Below, in pieces: positions 24,775 to 34,366 of a stretch of DNA of 64,000 nucleotides; positions within the stretch are counted from its first letter, which is position 1; the number at the start of each line of letters is the position of its first letter. The stretch spans positions 13,780-77,779 of the forward strand of contig JBGRQD010000016.1 of the NCBI GenBank assembly GCA_041725935.1, read 5' to 3'. A model generated the notes under the pieces. That model saw nothing but the letters and a program-made list of their open reading frames with translations, was not told where the DNA came from and did not search any database. The stretch comes from Marivita sp041725935 (GTDB lineage Bacteria > Pseudomonadota > Alphaproteobacteria > Rhodobacterales > Rhodobacteraceae). The translations under genes were made by a program, and so were the position numbers.

Positions 24775-27042
24775 TCAATCCGCGCCGCGCACCGCGATGG
24801 TGGCGTTGGGTTCGGGGCGGAACAGCTTTTGTACCAGCCAAGCCGCCACAGCTGCACCGATGCCGACCAGATCGGTCACAAGACCGCCCTCGATCATCAG
24901 AAGCGCCGCTGCCAACAAGCCCAAACGGATGAACCACGCCGCGCCTTGGCCCATGAACCAGCCCTGTACCGCGCCGGACAGAAGGAACACGCCGAAGGTT
25001 GCCGTGACGCCCGCCCGGATGACCTCGACCCAGGTGCCGTCCATCAGAAGCGACCCGTTGTAGAAGAACATGAACGGAACGATAAACGCCGCGATGCCCA
25101 TCTTGAACGATGCCACCGAGGTCTGCATCGGGTTCGCACCCGAGATTCCGGCGGCTGCATAGCTGGCCAGTGCAACCGGTGGCGTGATAGCCGACAGGAC
25201 CGCGAAGTAGAACACGAAGAAATGCGCTGTCAGTGTTGGGATGCCAAGCTGCACAAGACCCGGTGCCACCACCGACGCGGCCACGGCATAGGCCGCTGTG
25301 GTCGGCATGCCCATGCCCAACAGGATCGCGATACACATGGCAAAGAACAGCGCCAGAAGCTGGCTTACACCGGCCAGATCGAGCAGCACCGCCGAGAAGC
25401 GAGCACCAACACCCGTCAGGCTGATGACCCCAACAATGATGCCCGCACAGGCACAGACCGCGATGATCTGGATCGACATGATCCCCGCCAGTTCGAACGC
25501 CTTGGCAATGCCGCGCAGGGTCATCGGGAAAGGCGTCAGCCAACTGACCATTGCAGCGGCCATTGTCGCGAGTGTTCCCGCCCGGATCACCGAATAGCCC
25601 ATGAAGAGCGCGGCAATCAGGATGATGATCGGAATGAACAGGTAAACCTGCCGCACAAGCTTGGCGAGTTTGGGCAGTTCGTCCTCGCGCATCCCGCGCA
25701 TGCCCAGCTTAGCCGCTTCAAAGTCGACCATGAAGTAGACCGACACGAAATAAAGAATCGCCGGGATGATCGCGGCAATGGCGATCTCCTGGTACGGAAT
25801 GCCCGTGATCTCGGCCATGATGAAGGCACCCGCCCCCATGATCGGTGGCATGATCTGACCACCCGTCGAAGCAGCAGCCTCAACCGCGCCCGCAGTGGTG
25901 GGCCGGTAGCCGACCTTTTTCATCAAGGGGATGGTCAGCGATCCGGTCGCCACCACGTTGCCCGCAGAGGTGCCGTTGATCATGCCCATCAGACCCGAGG
26001 CAAAGATCGCCACCTTCGCCGGACCACCACGCGCCCGACCGGCAGCCGCGAAGGCGAAGTTGACGAAATAATCGCCCACCTTGGACGCCTGCAGGAAGGC
26101 GGCGAAGATGATGAAGAGAATGATGTAGGTCGAGGAAACCGCTGTGGTCGGCCCAAGAATACCGGCGTCCGAATAGACATGGCCGAAGAACCGCTGCCAG
26201 CTATAGGCGCTCTGCACGGCAAGAATGCCCGGCAACAGATGCGCCACGAAGGTGTAGAGCAGAAAAATACCGGTGATGATCACCAGTGCCAGACCAGCCA
26301 CGCGCCGTGTCAATTCGAGGATCAGCGCAGAGCCGGCGGTGGCGGCAAAGGCCACGCCGATCGGCACAAACGGCGTGCCGACCGCATTACGCGCAGCAGT
26401 TCCGTAAATAGCGATGAGGTAAGCCGCGACAGTGATGCCGCAGACGGCGAGCAGGACATCCGACACCCGGAACCTGTCACGCGGTGCCTTTTCCAGCCAA
26501 CCGAGAACGATCCCGCCGCCCGTCGCCACCAAGAGCGGAACACCGAAATACCAGATCTCCTGGCTGTAGATCGGCGTGCCTGCGAATGCGGGCCATGTGG
26601 TCAGACCACCCATTTCCGGCAGCGTGCCCGAGGCGATCAGGCGCGCGAAATAGAGGCTGGTGCCCAACGCCAGAAGTGCGGGCAGAAAGAGCGCATATGC
26701 AATTTTGCCCCAAATGCCGCCCTGCGCCTCGTCGTCGCTGTCAGAAAACAGCATCGCGTTGTAAACGACAAAGCCCAGCGCCAGCGCCCCCGCGATATGG
26801 ACGATACGGAAATTCCAGGTTTCCATCGGGAATTGCGGCAGCAAAGGCACTGTGATCCCGGTATAATCCGAGATTGACACCCCGTTCAGCGCGGCCATGT
26901 GGAACAGCGCATAGAACGCGGCAAACCCGGCAACGGCCTGCATCCGCCAGCCGCTGAACAGACGCCGGTTGTCTTCGACCGGCTCTTCATCGACGCCTTC
27001 TGCGATCACGGCCTGATCGGCCTGTGTTGATTCCTGAACCAT
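24775..27042 (-). CDS. TAXI-type TRAP transporter fused permease
   Basis: 755 residues from ATG 27042 (MVQESTQ), chosen for its GGAGGT ribosome site; a start at 27147 is rejected because it lies in the preceding terminator. It fuses the small (about four helices) and large (about twelve helices) TRAP membrane subunits, as usual for TAXI systems. GMINGTSAGNVVATGSLTIP is characteristic of this family. It works with the binding protein encoded just upstream. Confidence 0.93.
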   Translation of the reverse strand: MVQESTQADQAVIAEGVDEEPVEDNRRLFSGWRMQAVAGFAAFYALFHMAALNGVSISDYTGITVPLLPQFPMETWNFRIVHIAGALALGFVVYNAMLFSDSDDEAQGGIWGKIAYALFLPALLALGTSLYFARLIASGTLPEMGGLTTWPAFAGTPIYSQEIWYFGVPLLVATGGGIVLGWLEKAPRDRFRVSDVLLAVCGITVAAYLIAIYGTAARNAVGTPFVPIGVAFAATAGSALILELTRRVAGLALVIITGIFLLYTFVAHLLPGILAVQSAYSWQRFFGHVYSDAGILGPTTAVSSTYIILFIIFAAFLQASKVGDYFVNFAFAAAGRARGGPAKVAIFASGLMGMINGTSAGNVVATGSLTIPLMKKVGYRPTTAGAVEAAASTGGQIMPPIMGAGAFIMAEITGIPYQEIAIAAIIPAILYFVSVYFMVDFEAAKLGMRGMREDELPKLAKLVRQVYLFIPIIILIAALFMGYSVIRAGTLATMAAAMVSWLTPFPMTLRGIAKAFELAGIMSIQIIAVCACAGIIVGVISLTGVGARFSAVLLDLAGVSQLLALFFAMCIAILLGMGMPTTAAYAVAASVVAPGLVQLGIPTLTAHFFVFYFAVLSAITPPVALASYAAAGISGANPMQTSVASFKMGIAAFIVPFMFFYNGSLLMDGTWVEVIRAGVTATFGVFLLSGAVQGWFMGQGAAWFIRLGLLAAALLMIEGGLVTDLVGIGAAVAAWLVQKLFRPEPNATIAVRGAD

Positions 27043-27144
27043 TGCCACCTCCCTGGCAAAGCCGCCTTGGCTGTCGCTTTGGCGCTTCATGTCTAGAGTG
27101 AAACCTGCATCCTCCGGGGCGTGACAGCGGTCACGCGCGGGATG

Positions 27145-27184
27145 CAAAAAAGGAGCGGCGCAGCCTTGCGGGATGCGCCGCTCC
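27145..27184 (-). terminator. Strong intrinsic terminator or attenuator after the TAXI binding-protein gene
   Basis: On the minus strand an 11-bp perfect stem GGAGCGGCGCA/TGCGCCGCTCC is followed directly by a run of six to seven T. It lies between the binding-protein stop and the permease start, so it probably lowers permease transcription relative to binding protein. Confidence 0.85.
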
Positions 27185-27192
27185 GAAACGGC

Positions 27193-28182
27193 TTACATGC
27201 CGTGGATCATGCTGTCCGGAATGTCCGCGCCCGCGTTGTCCTTGAACCACTGGGCCGCACCGGGGTGCCATTTCATGACGGTGTTCTTGTCCCAATGCTC
27301 GGGCAGGGTTTCGGTCGCGGCACGGTGGATGTTCACCATCCGCGCGTTATCCGACATCACCACATCGACTGCTGCGTTCACAAAGCTTGCGGGCAGATCA
27401 CAATTCGCGATGGCGAAGTTCCACATCGACACCGAACGCGCCGGCGCTTCGAGAGTGGTGTAGGTGCCTGCGTCGATCTCGTATCCCGCAACCGGGAAGG
27501 CTTCGATGATCTTCGCCTGCTCCTCTGCAGTGAATTCAATGATGTTGACGTCGGTCTGCACCTCGAGCTGCGACACCGCCGGAACCGGAACACCGGCCGC
27601 AAACGCGATCACGTCCAGCAACCCGTCCTGAAGCTGACCGCCAAGGTCGCCCCAGCCGCCATTGCGGCGTTCAAAATCAACGCCGAGGGTTTCCATCATC
27701 GCGGGGAAATACGTGTCCGAGGTCGAACCCGCAGGGCCAAAGCCGATGCGCGCGCCCGCCGGGATATCCGCGATGGTCGTGATCCCCGACGACGCCAGTG
27801 CAGTGACCGAGAACGGCGTCTGGTACATCGGGAACATCGCGCAGGCGTTGGTCATCTGGAGACCCGGTGCAATCGGGTTGGTGCCGTTGAGCGATTCAGC
27901 CGCCGGGCCCATCGTGGTCATGCCGAACTGCGCGTCGCCGGTGTGCACCAGCGCCATGTTCTGCATCGGGCCACCGGTGACTTCGCCGCCGCCGGACACG
28001 CCCAGTTCGTCTGCGACAAGGTTCGCCCAGCCTGAGCCATAGGCAAAGAAGGTGCCGCCCTGCGACGCGGTGCCGACGGAAAAGCTCGACGGCCAATCGG
28101 TGCGGTCAACATGGCTTTCGGCATAGGCCTGACCGGTGACGGCACAGGTGACGGCCAGAGTAAGTGCTGTGATCTTCTGCAT
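27193..28182 (-). CDS. TAXI-family TRAP solute-binding protein
   Basis: 329 residues from ATG 28182 (MQKITALTL), which has a GGGAGGA ribosome site. A signal peptide ends near AYA-E. The mature protein shows FSVGTASQGGTFFAYGSGWA and GFGPAGSTSDTYFPAM, both typical of TAXI proteins. Substrates of this family include glutamate, glutamine and dicarboxylates; the neighbouring DctB/DctD pair favours an acid. Confidence 0.92.
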   Translation of the reverse strand: MQKITALTLAVTCAVTGQAYAESHVDRTDWPSSFSVGTASQGGTFFAYGSGWANLVADELGVSGGGEVTGGPMQNMALVHTGDAQFGMTTMGPAAESLNGTNPIAPGLQMTNACAMFPMYQTPFSVTALASSGITTIADIPAGARIGFGPAGSTSDTYFPAMMETLGVDFERRNGGWGDLGGQLQDGLLDVIAFAAGVPVPAVSQLEVQTDVNIIEFTAEEQAKIIEAFPVAGYEIDAGTYTTLEAPARSVSMWNFAIANCDLPASFVNAAVDVVMSDNARMVNIHRAATETLPEHWDKNTVMKWHPGAAQWFKDNAGADIPDSMIHGM

Positions 28183-28408
28183 TGGTTCCTCCCGAACGCA
28201 TACATGATGTGTCTTGCCCGGCTGTTGTGTCTGCGCCGGGTCGCACGTCAGGAACCATAAGGTGAGGCCATTCACCTAGCGCCGTTACCGCCAACATTTT
28301 AAGCAGGACGCAGTTTTTTCCGGCAATGGGTCAGCGGGGGGACAAATACGTTCAACCGTGGGTGCCACGCGACACATTCCGAAGTATCTGACTGCGTGGT
28401 CTGGCCGC

Positions 28409-29752
28409 TTATGCCTCGGGGTCGGTGAAAGACTCGCGCTCCAGCCCGTAGCGCTGCATCTTCTCGTAGAGCGCCTTGCGGGAAATCCCAAGCGCTTCGT
28501 AGGTGTCCTTGAGCCGCCCGGCATTGGCCGCGAGACTGGCCGCGATAAGCGCGCGCTCATGTTGGGAGACCCGCTCGACCAGCGTCCCGGCGGTTGGTGC
28601 CGCCTGATCCGCCGCGTCGGGCAAGCCCAGCACGTAGCGTTCTGCGGCATTGCGCAGTTCGCGGGCATTGCCGGGCCAGTCGCGCGCCGCGACCGCGTCC
28701 AGAACCGCACCCGGCACCTGCGGCACGGGCTGGCCATAACGGTCGGCCATCTGCGCCACGAAGGTCAGGAACAGCATCGGGATGTCCTGCCGCCGCGCCG
28801 CAAGCGCGGGCATCCGGATCGTCACCACGTTCAGACGGTAAAGCAGATCTCCGCGAAACGCCCCTCGCGCCGCTGCCCCTTCGAGATCGGATTTCGAGGC
28901 GGCGATGAACCGGACATCCAGATCAACGCGGTCATGCGATCCCAGACGGCTGATCGACCGGGTTTCCACGGCGTGCAACAGCTTGGCCTGCAAGGCCAAT
29001 GGCAGGCTGTCGATCTCGTCCAGAAACACCGTGCCGCGCCGCGCGTGTTCGAATTTGCCCGACCGCGCCCGCGTCGCCCCTGCAAAGGCGCCGGGTTCGT
29101 GGCCGAACAATTCGCTTTCGATCATGTCGGCAGGAAGGGCTGCGCAGTTGATCGCCACAAAGGGACGGTCCGCCCGCTTGCTGGCCGCGTGCAACGCCTG
29201 CGCGGCAAGGCCCTTGCCCGTACCCGTATCACCGACGATCAGCACATCGGCATCGCTGACGGCAACCGCGCGGATCTGTTTGCGGACGGTCTCCATCTCG
29301 GGACTGAAGCCGCGCAACCCGTCCTTGATGCCGATGAGCGGGGCCATCTCCCTGCGCAGACGGCGGTTGTCGATGGTCAGCCGCCGCATCTCGAGCGCGC
29401 GGCGCACCGCGTCGACCAGCCGTTCGGGGGCATAGGGCTTTTCGATGAAATCATACGCCCCGTCCCGCATCATGGCGACGGCCAGTTCCAGATCGCCATG
29501 ACCGGTGACAAGGATCACCGGGAACTCCGGGTCTTTCTGAAGCGCGGCGCGCATGAGTTCTGTGCCGTCCATGCCAGGCATGCGAATGTCTGTGACAAGA
29601 ATGCCGGGGTAGTCGGGACCGATCACGTTTAGTGCCGGGGCCGCGCGATCAAAGCAGCGGCAGCCCAGATCGGCCAATTCAAGCGTCTGTCGCGCCGCGA
29701 TGCGCAAGGGTTCCTCGTCATCGACAAAGAGGACCGGGCCGGTGTCGGTCAT
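28409..29752 (-). CDS. dctD: DctD-like sigma-54 response regulator with altered GAFTGA motif
   Basis: 447 residues: receiver (about 5-120, phospho-acceptor in LVTDIRMPGMDG), AAA+ domain (about 145-380, Walker A GDTGTGKG, Walker B GTVFLDEID) and a Fis-type helix-turn-helix (about 405-440). The sigma-54 contact loop, normally GAFTGA, reads GAFAGA. It overlaps the kinase gene by 4 bp. It probably controls the TAXI transporter downstream, though I find no clean -24/-12 promoter in 28183-28408. Confidence 0.92.
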   Translation of the reverse strand: MTDTGPVLFVDDEEPLRIAARQTLELADLGCRCFDRAAPALNVIGPDYPGILVTDIRMPGMDGTELMRAALQKDPEFPVILVTGHGDLELAVAMMRDGAYDFIEKPYAPERLVDAVRRALEMRRLTIDNRRLRREMAPLIGIKDGLRGFSPEMETVRKQIRAVAVSDADVLIVGDTGTGKGLAAQALHAASKRADRPFVAINCAALPADMIESELFGHEPGAFAGATRARSGKFEHARRGTVFLDEIDSLPLALQAKLLHAVETRSISRLGSHDRVDLDVRFIAASKSDLEGAAARGAFRGDLLYRLNVVTIRMPALAARRQDIPMLFLTFVAQMADRYGQPVPQVPGAVLDAVAARDWPGNARELRNAAERYVLGLPDAADQAAPTAGTLVERVSQHERALIAASLAANAGRLKDTYEALGISRKALYEKMQRYGLERESFTDPEA

Positions 29753-31617
29753 TCCGCGGCCGCCAGTGACGGGGCCTCGGCCAGCTTGAGCGTCACGCTG
29801 AACACCGCGCCGCCTTCGGGATGATTGGCCCCGGCCAGCGTGCCGCCGAAATCGCGCACGATGTTGTAGGAGATCGACAGCCCCAGACCCAGACCTTTGC
29901 CCGGCTCCTTGGTGGTGAAGAACGGATCGAAAAGCTGCGCAATCTCAGCCTCGGTCATACCGGTGCCGCGATCCCGGACGCGGACATGGATCTGGCCGTC
30001 CTCTTGCACAAGCGTCAGGTCGATCACCGGATCGGGCACATCGCCCATCGCATCCACCGCATTGCTGAGCAGGTTGACGAAGACCTGTTGCAGCCGCACC
30101 TGCCCGCCCAGCACCCAGATGTCGCTCATTCCGATCTCGTGACTCACCCGACACCCGGTGGCGCGGAGCTTGGGCTCGAGGATGACCAGCGCCGTATCCA
30201 GCGCGCGGTTCAACAGCACGGGTTCGGTCTTTTCGCCCGGACGCCGGGCAAAGTTGCGCAGATGGGTCGAGATCGCGGCCAACCGGTCAACCATGTCATC
30301 GATCATGCCGATATTCTGTCGCACTTTTTCCGGCTCGCCCCGGTCAAGATAGGCGGCGGCATTGCGGGCGAAGGATTTGACGGCGGCAAGCGGCTGGTTG
30401 AATTCATGGCTGAGTGCGGCCGCCATCTGGCCCAAGGCCGCCAGCTTGCCCGCCTGGATCAGTTCGGTCTGCGTCCGGCGCAGACGGGTTTCCGCAGCAC
30501 GGCGTTCTTCGACTTCCTGCATGATGAGATGGTTGGCCGCCTTGAGCTCTGCCGTGCGCTGGCTGACCCGGTGTTCGAGTTCCTCCTGCATCGACAGCGC
30601 CGCGCGGATGCGTTCCTGCAACTGCATGCGGCGCTGGATCACGACAGTAGCGATCAGGCCGACCAGCAGAAGCAGCAGCGCGGTCAACGCAACGGTGCCC
30701 ATCGCGCGGGTCCATGCCTGTTCCGAAGGTGTCAACAGCAGCACATCCCATCCGGCCTCGGGTATGGTCTGGCTCTGCAAGATGAACTGCTCTGTTGTGC
30801 CCGCATCATCGGTGATCGCCACCTGCCGAAACCTGTCGTCAAACGGCTCTTGAATGGCTTGAAGTGGCACCAGCGCATCCATCGGATATTTCTTGGTCTG
30901 CTCGATGGCCGCCCGCGCCTCGGGGCTGAGCGGCACCAGCGACCGGAACTGCCATTCAGGCCGGCTGGCCATAAAGATCACCCCCGCATCGTCCAGAACG
31001 ATGATCTTGTTGCTGCCATTGCGCCACGCCTCCTCAAAGGCATCGACGGTGAACTTGACCGCGAGCACCCCGATGATCTCGGACCCGTCGCGCACCGCTT
31101 CGGCAAAGAAATAGCCACGTTCTCCCGAGGTGGTGCCAAGTGCGAAGAACCGACCCTGATCGCCGCTCAGCGCAAGGGTGAAATAGGGGCGGTAGGCGAA
31201 ATTCTGGCCAACGAAGGACAGGTCTTTCCAGTGGTTGCTGGCCGCGATCGTCAGGCCCGAGGTGTCGATGACGAAGATATCCGACAGCCCGACCTCTTCG
31301 GCAGTGCGGTGAAGATCGTCATTCACCCGCGCGATCAGGTCGGCATCGGAAGGATCGCGCAGCGCCTGAACCAGATCGGGGCGTTCCGCGATCAGACCGG
31401 GCAGCGCTTCGAACCGGCGCAGCGATCCGTTGAGACCCTCGACCGCAAGCGTCAGCGTCGGCGCCTCGCGGTTGCCAAGCTGGCCAAGATACACCCGTTC
31501 CAGCACCGGAAAGAGCAGCGACAGCGCCGCCAGCACAAGCGCCACGCCACCCGCGATCACCGCGACTGCGAAGGGCCGTCTGCCGATATGTCGGCGATAT
31601 TCCATGCTCTGCATCAT
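29749..31617 (-). CDS. dctB: DctB-like sensor histidine kinase
   Basis: 622 residues. Two membrane helices (about 15-35 and 305-325) flank a periplasmic Cache-type sensor with YFTLALSGDQGRFFALGTTSGERG. A coiled linker leads to the kinase core: H-box ALSHEFNQPLAAVKSFARN (about 410), VFVNLLSNAVDAM and the G-boxes DRGTGM and GLGLGLSI. This is the C4-dicarboxylate sensor layout. Start codons at 31617, 31614 and 31605 are all possible. Confidence 0.93.
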   Translation of the reverse strand: MMQSMEYRRHIGRRPFAVAVIAGGVALVLAALSLLFPVLERVYLGQLGNREAPTLTLAVEGLNGSLRRFEALPGLIAERPDLVQALRDPSDADLIARVNDDLHRTAEEVGLSDIFVIDTSGLTIAASNHWKDLSFVGQNFAYRPYFTLALSGDQGRFFALGTTSGERGYFFAEAVRDGSEIIGVLAVKFTVDAFEEAWRNGSNKIIVLDDAGVIFMASRPEWQFRSLVPLSPEARAAIEQTKKYPMDALVPLQAIQEPFDDRFRQVAITDDAGTTEQFILQSQTIPEAGWDVLLLTPSEQAWTRAMGTVALTALLLLLVGLIATVVIQRRMQLQERIRAALSMQEELEHRVSQRTAELKAANHLIMQEVEERRAAETRLRRTQTELIQAGKLAALGQMAAALSHEFNQPLAAVKSFARNAAAYLDRGEPEKVRQNIGMIDDMVDRLAAISTHLRNFARRPGEKTEPVLLNRALDTALVILEPKLRATGCRVSHEIGMSDIWVLGGQVRLQQVFVNLLSNAVDAMGDVPDPVIDLTLVQEDGQIHVRVRDRGTGMTEAEIAQLFDPFFTTKEPGKGLGLGLSISYNIVRDFGGTLAGANHPEGGAVFSVTLKLAEAPSLAAAE

Positions 31618-31677
31618 CGCGCGAAGATGCTGCCAATCGCGGGCCGAGACAAGCCGCTTGCGTAGATCACGCGCGCC

Positions 31678-33201
31678 CTACATCACCGCGCCGATCTGCC
31701 ATGGGACAAATTCGTGGTCGCCAAGGCCAAGCGTCTCGGACTTGGTCGGCTGACCGGATGCGGTGGCGCGGATCAGGTCGAAAATCTCATGGCCTTTCTC
31801 GGCGATGCTGACACCGCGCGACAAGATATCGCCGGAGTTGAGATCCATGTCGTCGGGCATCTGCGCGAACAGCCGGTCCGAGGTGGCGAGCTTGATCGTC
31901 GGCGCGGGTTTCGATCCAAAGGCCGACCCCCGCCCAGTGGTGAAAACGACGATCTGCGCACCCCCCGCGATCTGGCCCGTCACCGAGACCGGATCATATC
32001 CCGGCGTGTCCATGAACACGAGACCCGGCTCTGTCACCTGTTCCGCATACCCGTAGACAGCCGTCAGCGGAGTCGCGCCGCCCTTGGCCGCGGCACCCAG
32101 AGATTTCTCCAGAATGGTGGTGATGCCGCCCTGCTTGTTGCCGGGGCTTGGATTGTTGTCGAGCGATCCGCCGTTCTGCGCGGTATAGTGTTCCCACCAT
32201 TTGATCTGGGCGATCAGCTTGTCGGCCGCGGCGCCAGAAGCAGCACGCCGCAGGAGCAATTGTTCGGCCCCGTAAATCTCGGGTGTCTCAGACAGGATGG
32301 CGGTGCCTCCCTGCCCCACGATCAGATCGCTCGCCACGCCCAGCGCCGGGTTTGCGGTGATGCTGGAAAACCCGTCCGACCCGCCGCATTGCAACGCGAC
32401 CCGCAGCGCCGACATCGGCTGCGCGCTGCGCCGGGCCGCGTTCACATCTGGCAGAATGCCGGTGACATGGGCCTTGATCGCGTCGATGGTCGCACGGGTG
32501 CCACCCGTGTCCTGAATGGTCAGCGCGTGCAATCGGTCGGTGCCGGTCGTGCCGAAATGCGATTGCATCCGCGCGATCTGCATCACCTCGCAGCCCAGAC
32601 CGACAAAGACCGCCGCCCCCACATTGGGATGGGTCGCATGGCCCCAGAGCACCCGGTCGAGGATCTCGAACCCCGCGCCGCTGCCCGCCATGCCGCAGCC
32701 GGTGCCATGGGCCAGAGCCACGATGCCGTCGATGTTGTCATAGGCGTCAAGAAGGCCGCTGGACTCGATCTCTGACGCGGCACGGCGGATCACCGTGGCC
32801 GAACAGTTCACCGTCGCCAGAAGCGCGATGTAGTTTCGGGTGCCGACACGCCCGTCCGCGCGCAGGTAGCCGTCAAAGGTCACAGGCGCGACGACCGGGA
32901 TTGCGGCCTGTGACGCAGCCAGATCGGCCCCGATGGCATAGGCCTGTTCCGGGTTGTCGAACACGCAATTGGCAGTGTGCACATGGGCGCCCGCCGCGAT
33001 GTCGGTGGTGGCCTTGCCGATGAACTGGCCGAACTTGACAACCGGATCACCTGCCGCGATGGGCTGACGGGCGATCTTGTGTCCGGCGGACAGTGGCTTT
33101 TCCAAAGGCGCACCCAGCGCCAAAGGGTCCGCGCCCGCCTGCGCCCGCGCTGTGAGGACCGCCACGTTGTCCGACGGATGCAGGACCAGCGGTTCAGACA
33201 T
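31678..33201 (-). CDS. uxaA: Altronate dehydratase
   Basis: 507 residues: an N-terminal SAF domain (about 10-85) and the dehydratase domain with GRVGTRNYIALLATVNCSA (about 113), THPNVGAAVFVGLGCE and LQCGGSDGFSSITANPALG. It converts altronate, from galacturonate, to 2-keto-3-deoxygluconate. It overlaps uxuA by 8 bp and is the last uronate gene of the operon, 60 bp before dctB. Confidence 0.93.
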   Translation of the reverse strand: MSEPLVLHPSDNVAVLTARAQAGADPLALGAPLEKPLSAGHKIARQPIAAGDPVVKFGQFIGKATTDIAAGAHVHTANCVFDNPEQAYAIGADLAASQAAIPVVAPVTFDGYLRADGRVGTRNYIALLATVNCSATVIRRAASEIESSGLLDAYDNIDGIVALAHGTGCGMAGSGAGFEILDRVLWGHATHPNVGAAVFVGLGCEVMQIARMQSHFGTTGTDRLHALTIQDTGGTRATIDAIKAHVTGILPDVNAARRSAQPMSALRVALQCGGSDGFSSITANPALGVASDLIVGQGGTAILSETPEIYGAEQLLLRRAASGAAADKLIAQIKWWEHYTAQNGGSLDNNPSPGNKQGGITTILEKSLGAAAKGGATPLTAVYGYAEQVTEPGLVFMDTPGYDPVSVTGQIAGGAQIVVFTTGRGSAFGSKPAPTIKLATSDRLFAQMPDDMDLNSGDILSRGVSIAEKGHEIFDLIRATASGQPTKSETLGLGDHEFVPWQIGAVM

Positions 33202-34366
33202 GGCCGATCCCCCGGATCACACCGCGCAGTTCCGCCAGACCGCGCAGACGACCGATCAACGGATAGCCCGGCACGAAGTCACGGTCGTGATCGCTCAGCA
33301 TGTGATGCCCGTGATCGGGACGAAACGGGATCGCGTCATCCGCACGGCCCTCGGCCCGCCGCCGCGCCTCTTCACCCAGCAGAACCCGCAAGAGCGCCAC
33401 CATGTCCGTGTCCCCCTCAAGATGCGCCGCTTCCTCGAACGACCCGTCCGGTTCCTTGCGGACATTGCGCAGATGGGCGAAATGGATTCGCCCGGCGACC
33501 TGTGCGGCAATCGCCGGAACGTCATTGCCGGGATGTGCGCCAAGCGAGCCGGAACACAGCGTCACGCCATTGGCCGGGCTGTCCTGCGCGGTCAGAATCC
33601 AGTCCAGATCGGCGCCGGTCGAGACGATGCGCGGCAGACCAAGAATATCGCGGGGCGGATCGTCGGGATGCACGCAGAGCCGGATGCCCAGATCCTCCGC
33701 CGCCGGAACCACCTCGGACAGGAACCGCGCGTAATTGGCGCGCAGGGCGTCCCTGTCGATCCCGTCATAGCCTGCAAGGGCAGTGCGCAACCCGGGAATG
33801 TCGTAGCGGTCGAACGCACCGGGCATCCCTGCCATGATCGACTTCAGCAACCGATCCCGATCGGCCTCTGTGGCCTGCTGATACCAAGCGGCGGCGCGGA
33901 CGCGCACCTCGTCGCTGTAATCATCCTCCGCTGCCTGACGCCCCAGCATGTGAATTTCGAACGCCGCCATATGGGTCGCCTCGAACCGTAGGCAGGTCGC
34001 ACCGCCCGCGACCGGGGCCGCCAGATCAGTCCTTGTCCAGTCCAAGAGCGGCATGAAGTTATAGCAGATGGTCTGAACGCCCTGCTCCGCCAGATTGGCT
34101 ATCGACTGCCGATAATTCGCAAACAGCGCTGACAGGTCGCCCTCGCCTGTCTTGATGCGCTCATGCACCGGCAGGCTTTCGACCACGGACCAGACAAAGC
34201 CCGCATCCTCGACCGCGCGTTTGCGCGCAGCGATCGCCTCGGACGGCCAGACCTCGCCATAGGGAATGGCGTGCAACGCGGTGACAATGCCCGACGCCCC
34301 GGTCTGCGTCACTTCGGCAAGCGTGATCGGGTCGAACTCGCCGTACCAGCGCCAGGTCTCGATCAT
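33194..34366 (-). CDS. uxuA: Mannonate dehydratase
   Basis: 390 residues from ATG 34366 (MIETWRWYGE), which overlaps the uxuB stop as ATGA. It is a TIM-barrel, Mn/Fe-dependent enzyme. YNFMPLLDWTRTDL, RLCVHPDDPPRDILGLPRI, CSGSLGAHPGNDV and the FRPDHGHHM metal region are all visible. It dehydrates D-mannonate to 2-keto-3-deoxygluconate. Confidence 0.95.
   Translation of the reverse strand: MIETWRWYGEFDPITLAEVTQTGASGIVTALHAIPYGEVWPSEAIAARKRAVEDAGFVWSVVESLPVHERIKTGEGDLSALFANYRQSIANLAEQGVQTICYNFMPLLDWTRTDLAAPVAGGATCLRFEATHMAAFEIHMLGRQAAEDDYSDEVRVRAAAWYQQATEADRDRLLKSIMAGMPGAFDRYDIPGLRTALAGYDGIDRDALRANYARFLSEVVPAAEDLGIRLCVHPDDPPRDILGLPRIVSTGADLDWILTAQDSPANGVTLCSGSLGAHPGNDVPAIAAQVAGRIHFAHLRNVRKEPDGSFEEAAHLEGDTDMVALLRVLLGEEARRRAEGRADDAIPFRPDHGHHMLSDHDRDFVPGYPLIGRLRGLAELRGVIRGIGHV

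Noticed and set aside
24829..26877. 682-codon plus-strand frame opposite the TAXI permease
   Set aside because: Composition is charged and His/Arg-rich, the mirror of a membrane protein. No ribosome site or family signature.
28183..28408. Sigma-54 promoter for the TAXI transporter
   Set aside because: TGGCACCCACGGTTGA on the minus strand has the GG and GC-type elements one base too far apart, and the -12 reads GA. Not convincing.
29821..31665. 614-codon plus-strand frame opposite dctB
   Set aside because: Shadow of the kinase gene; no motif and no plausible start context.
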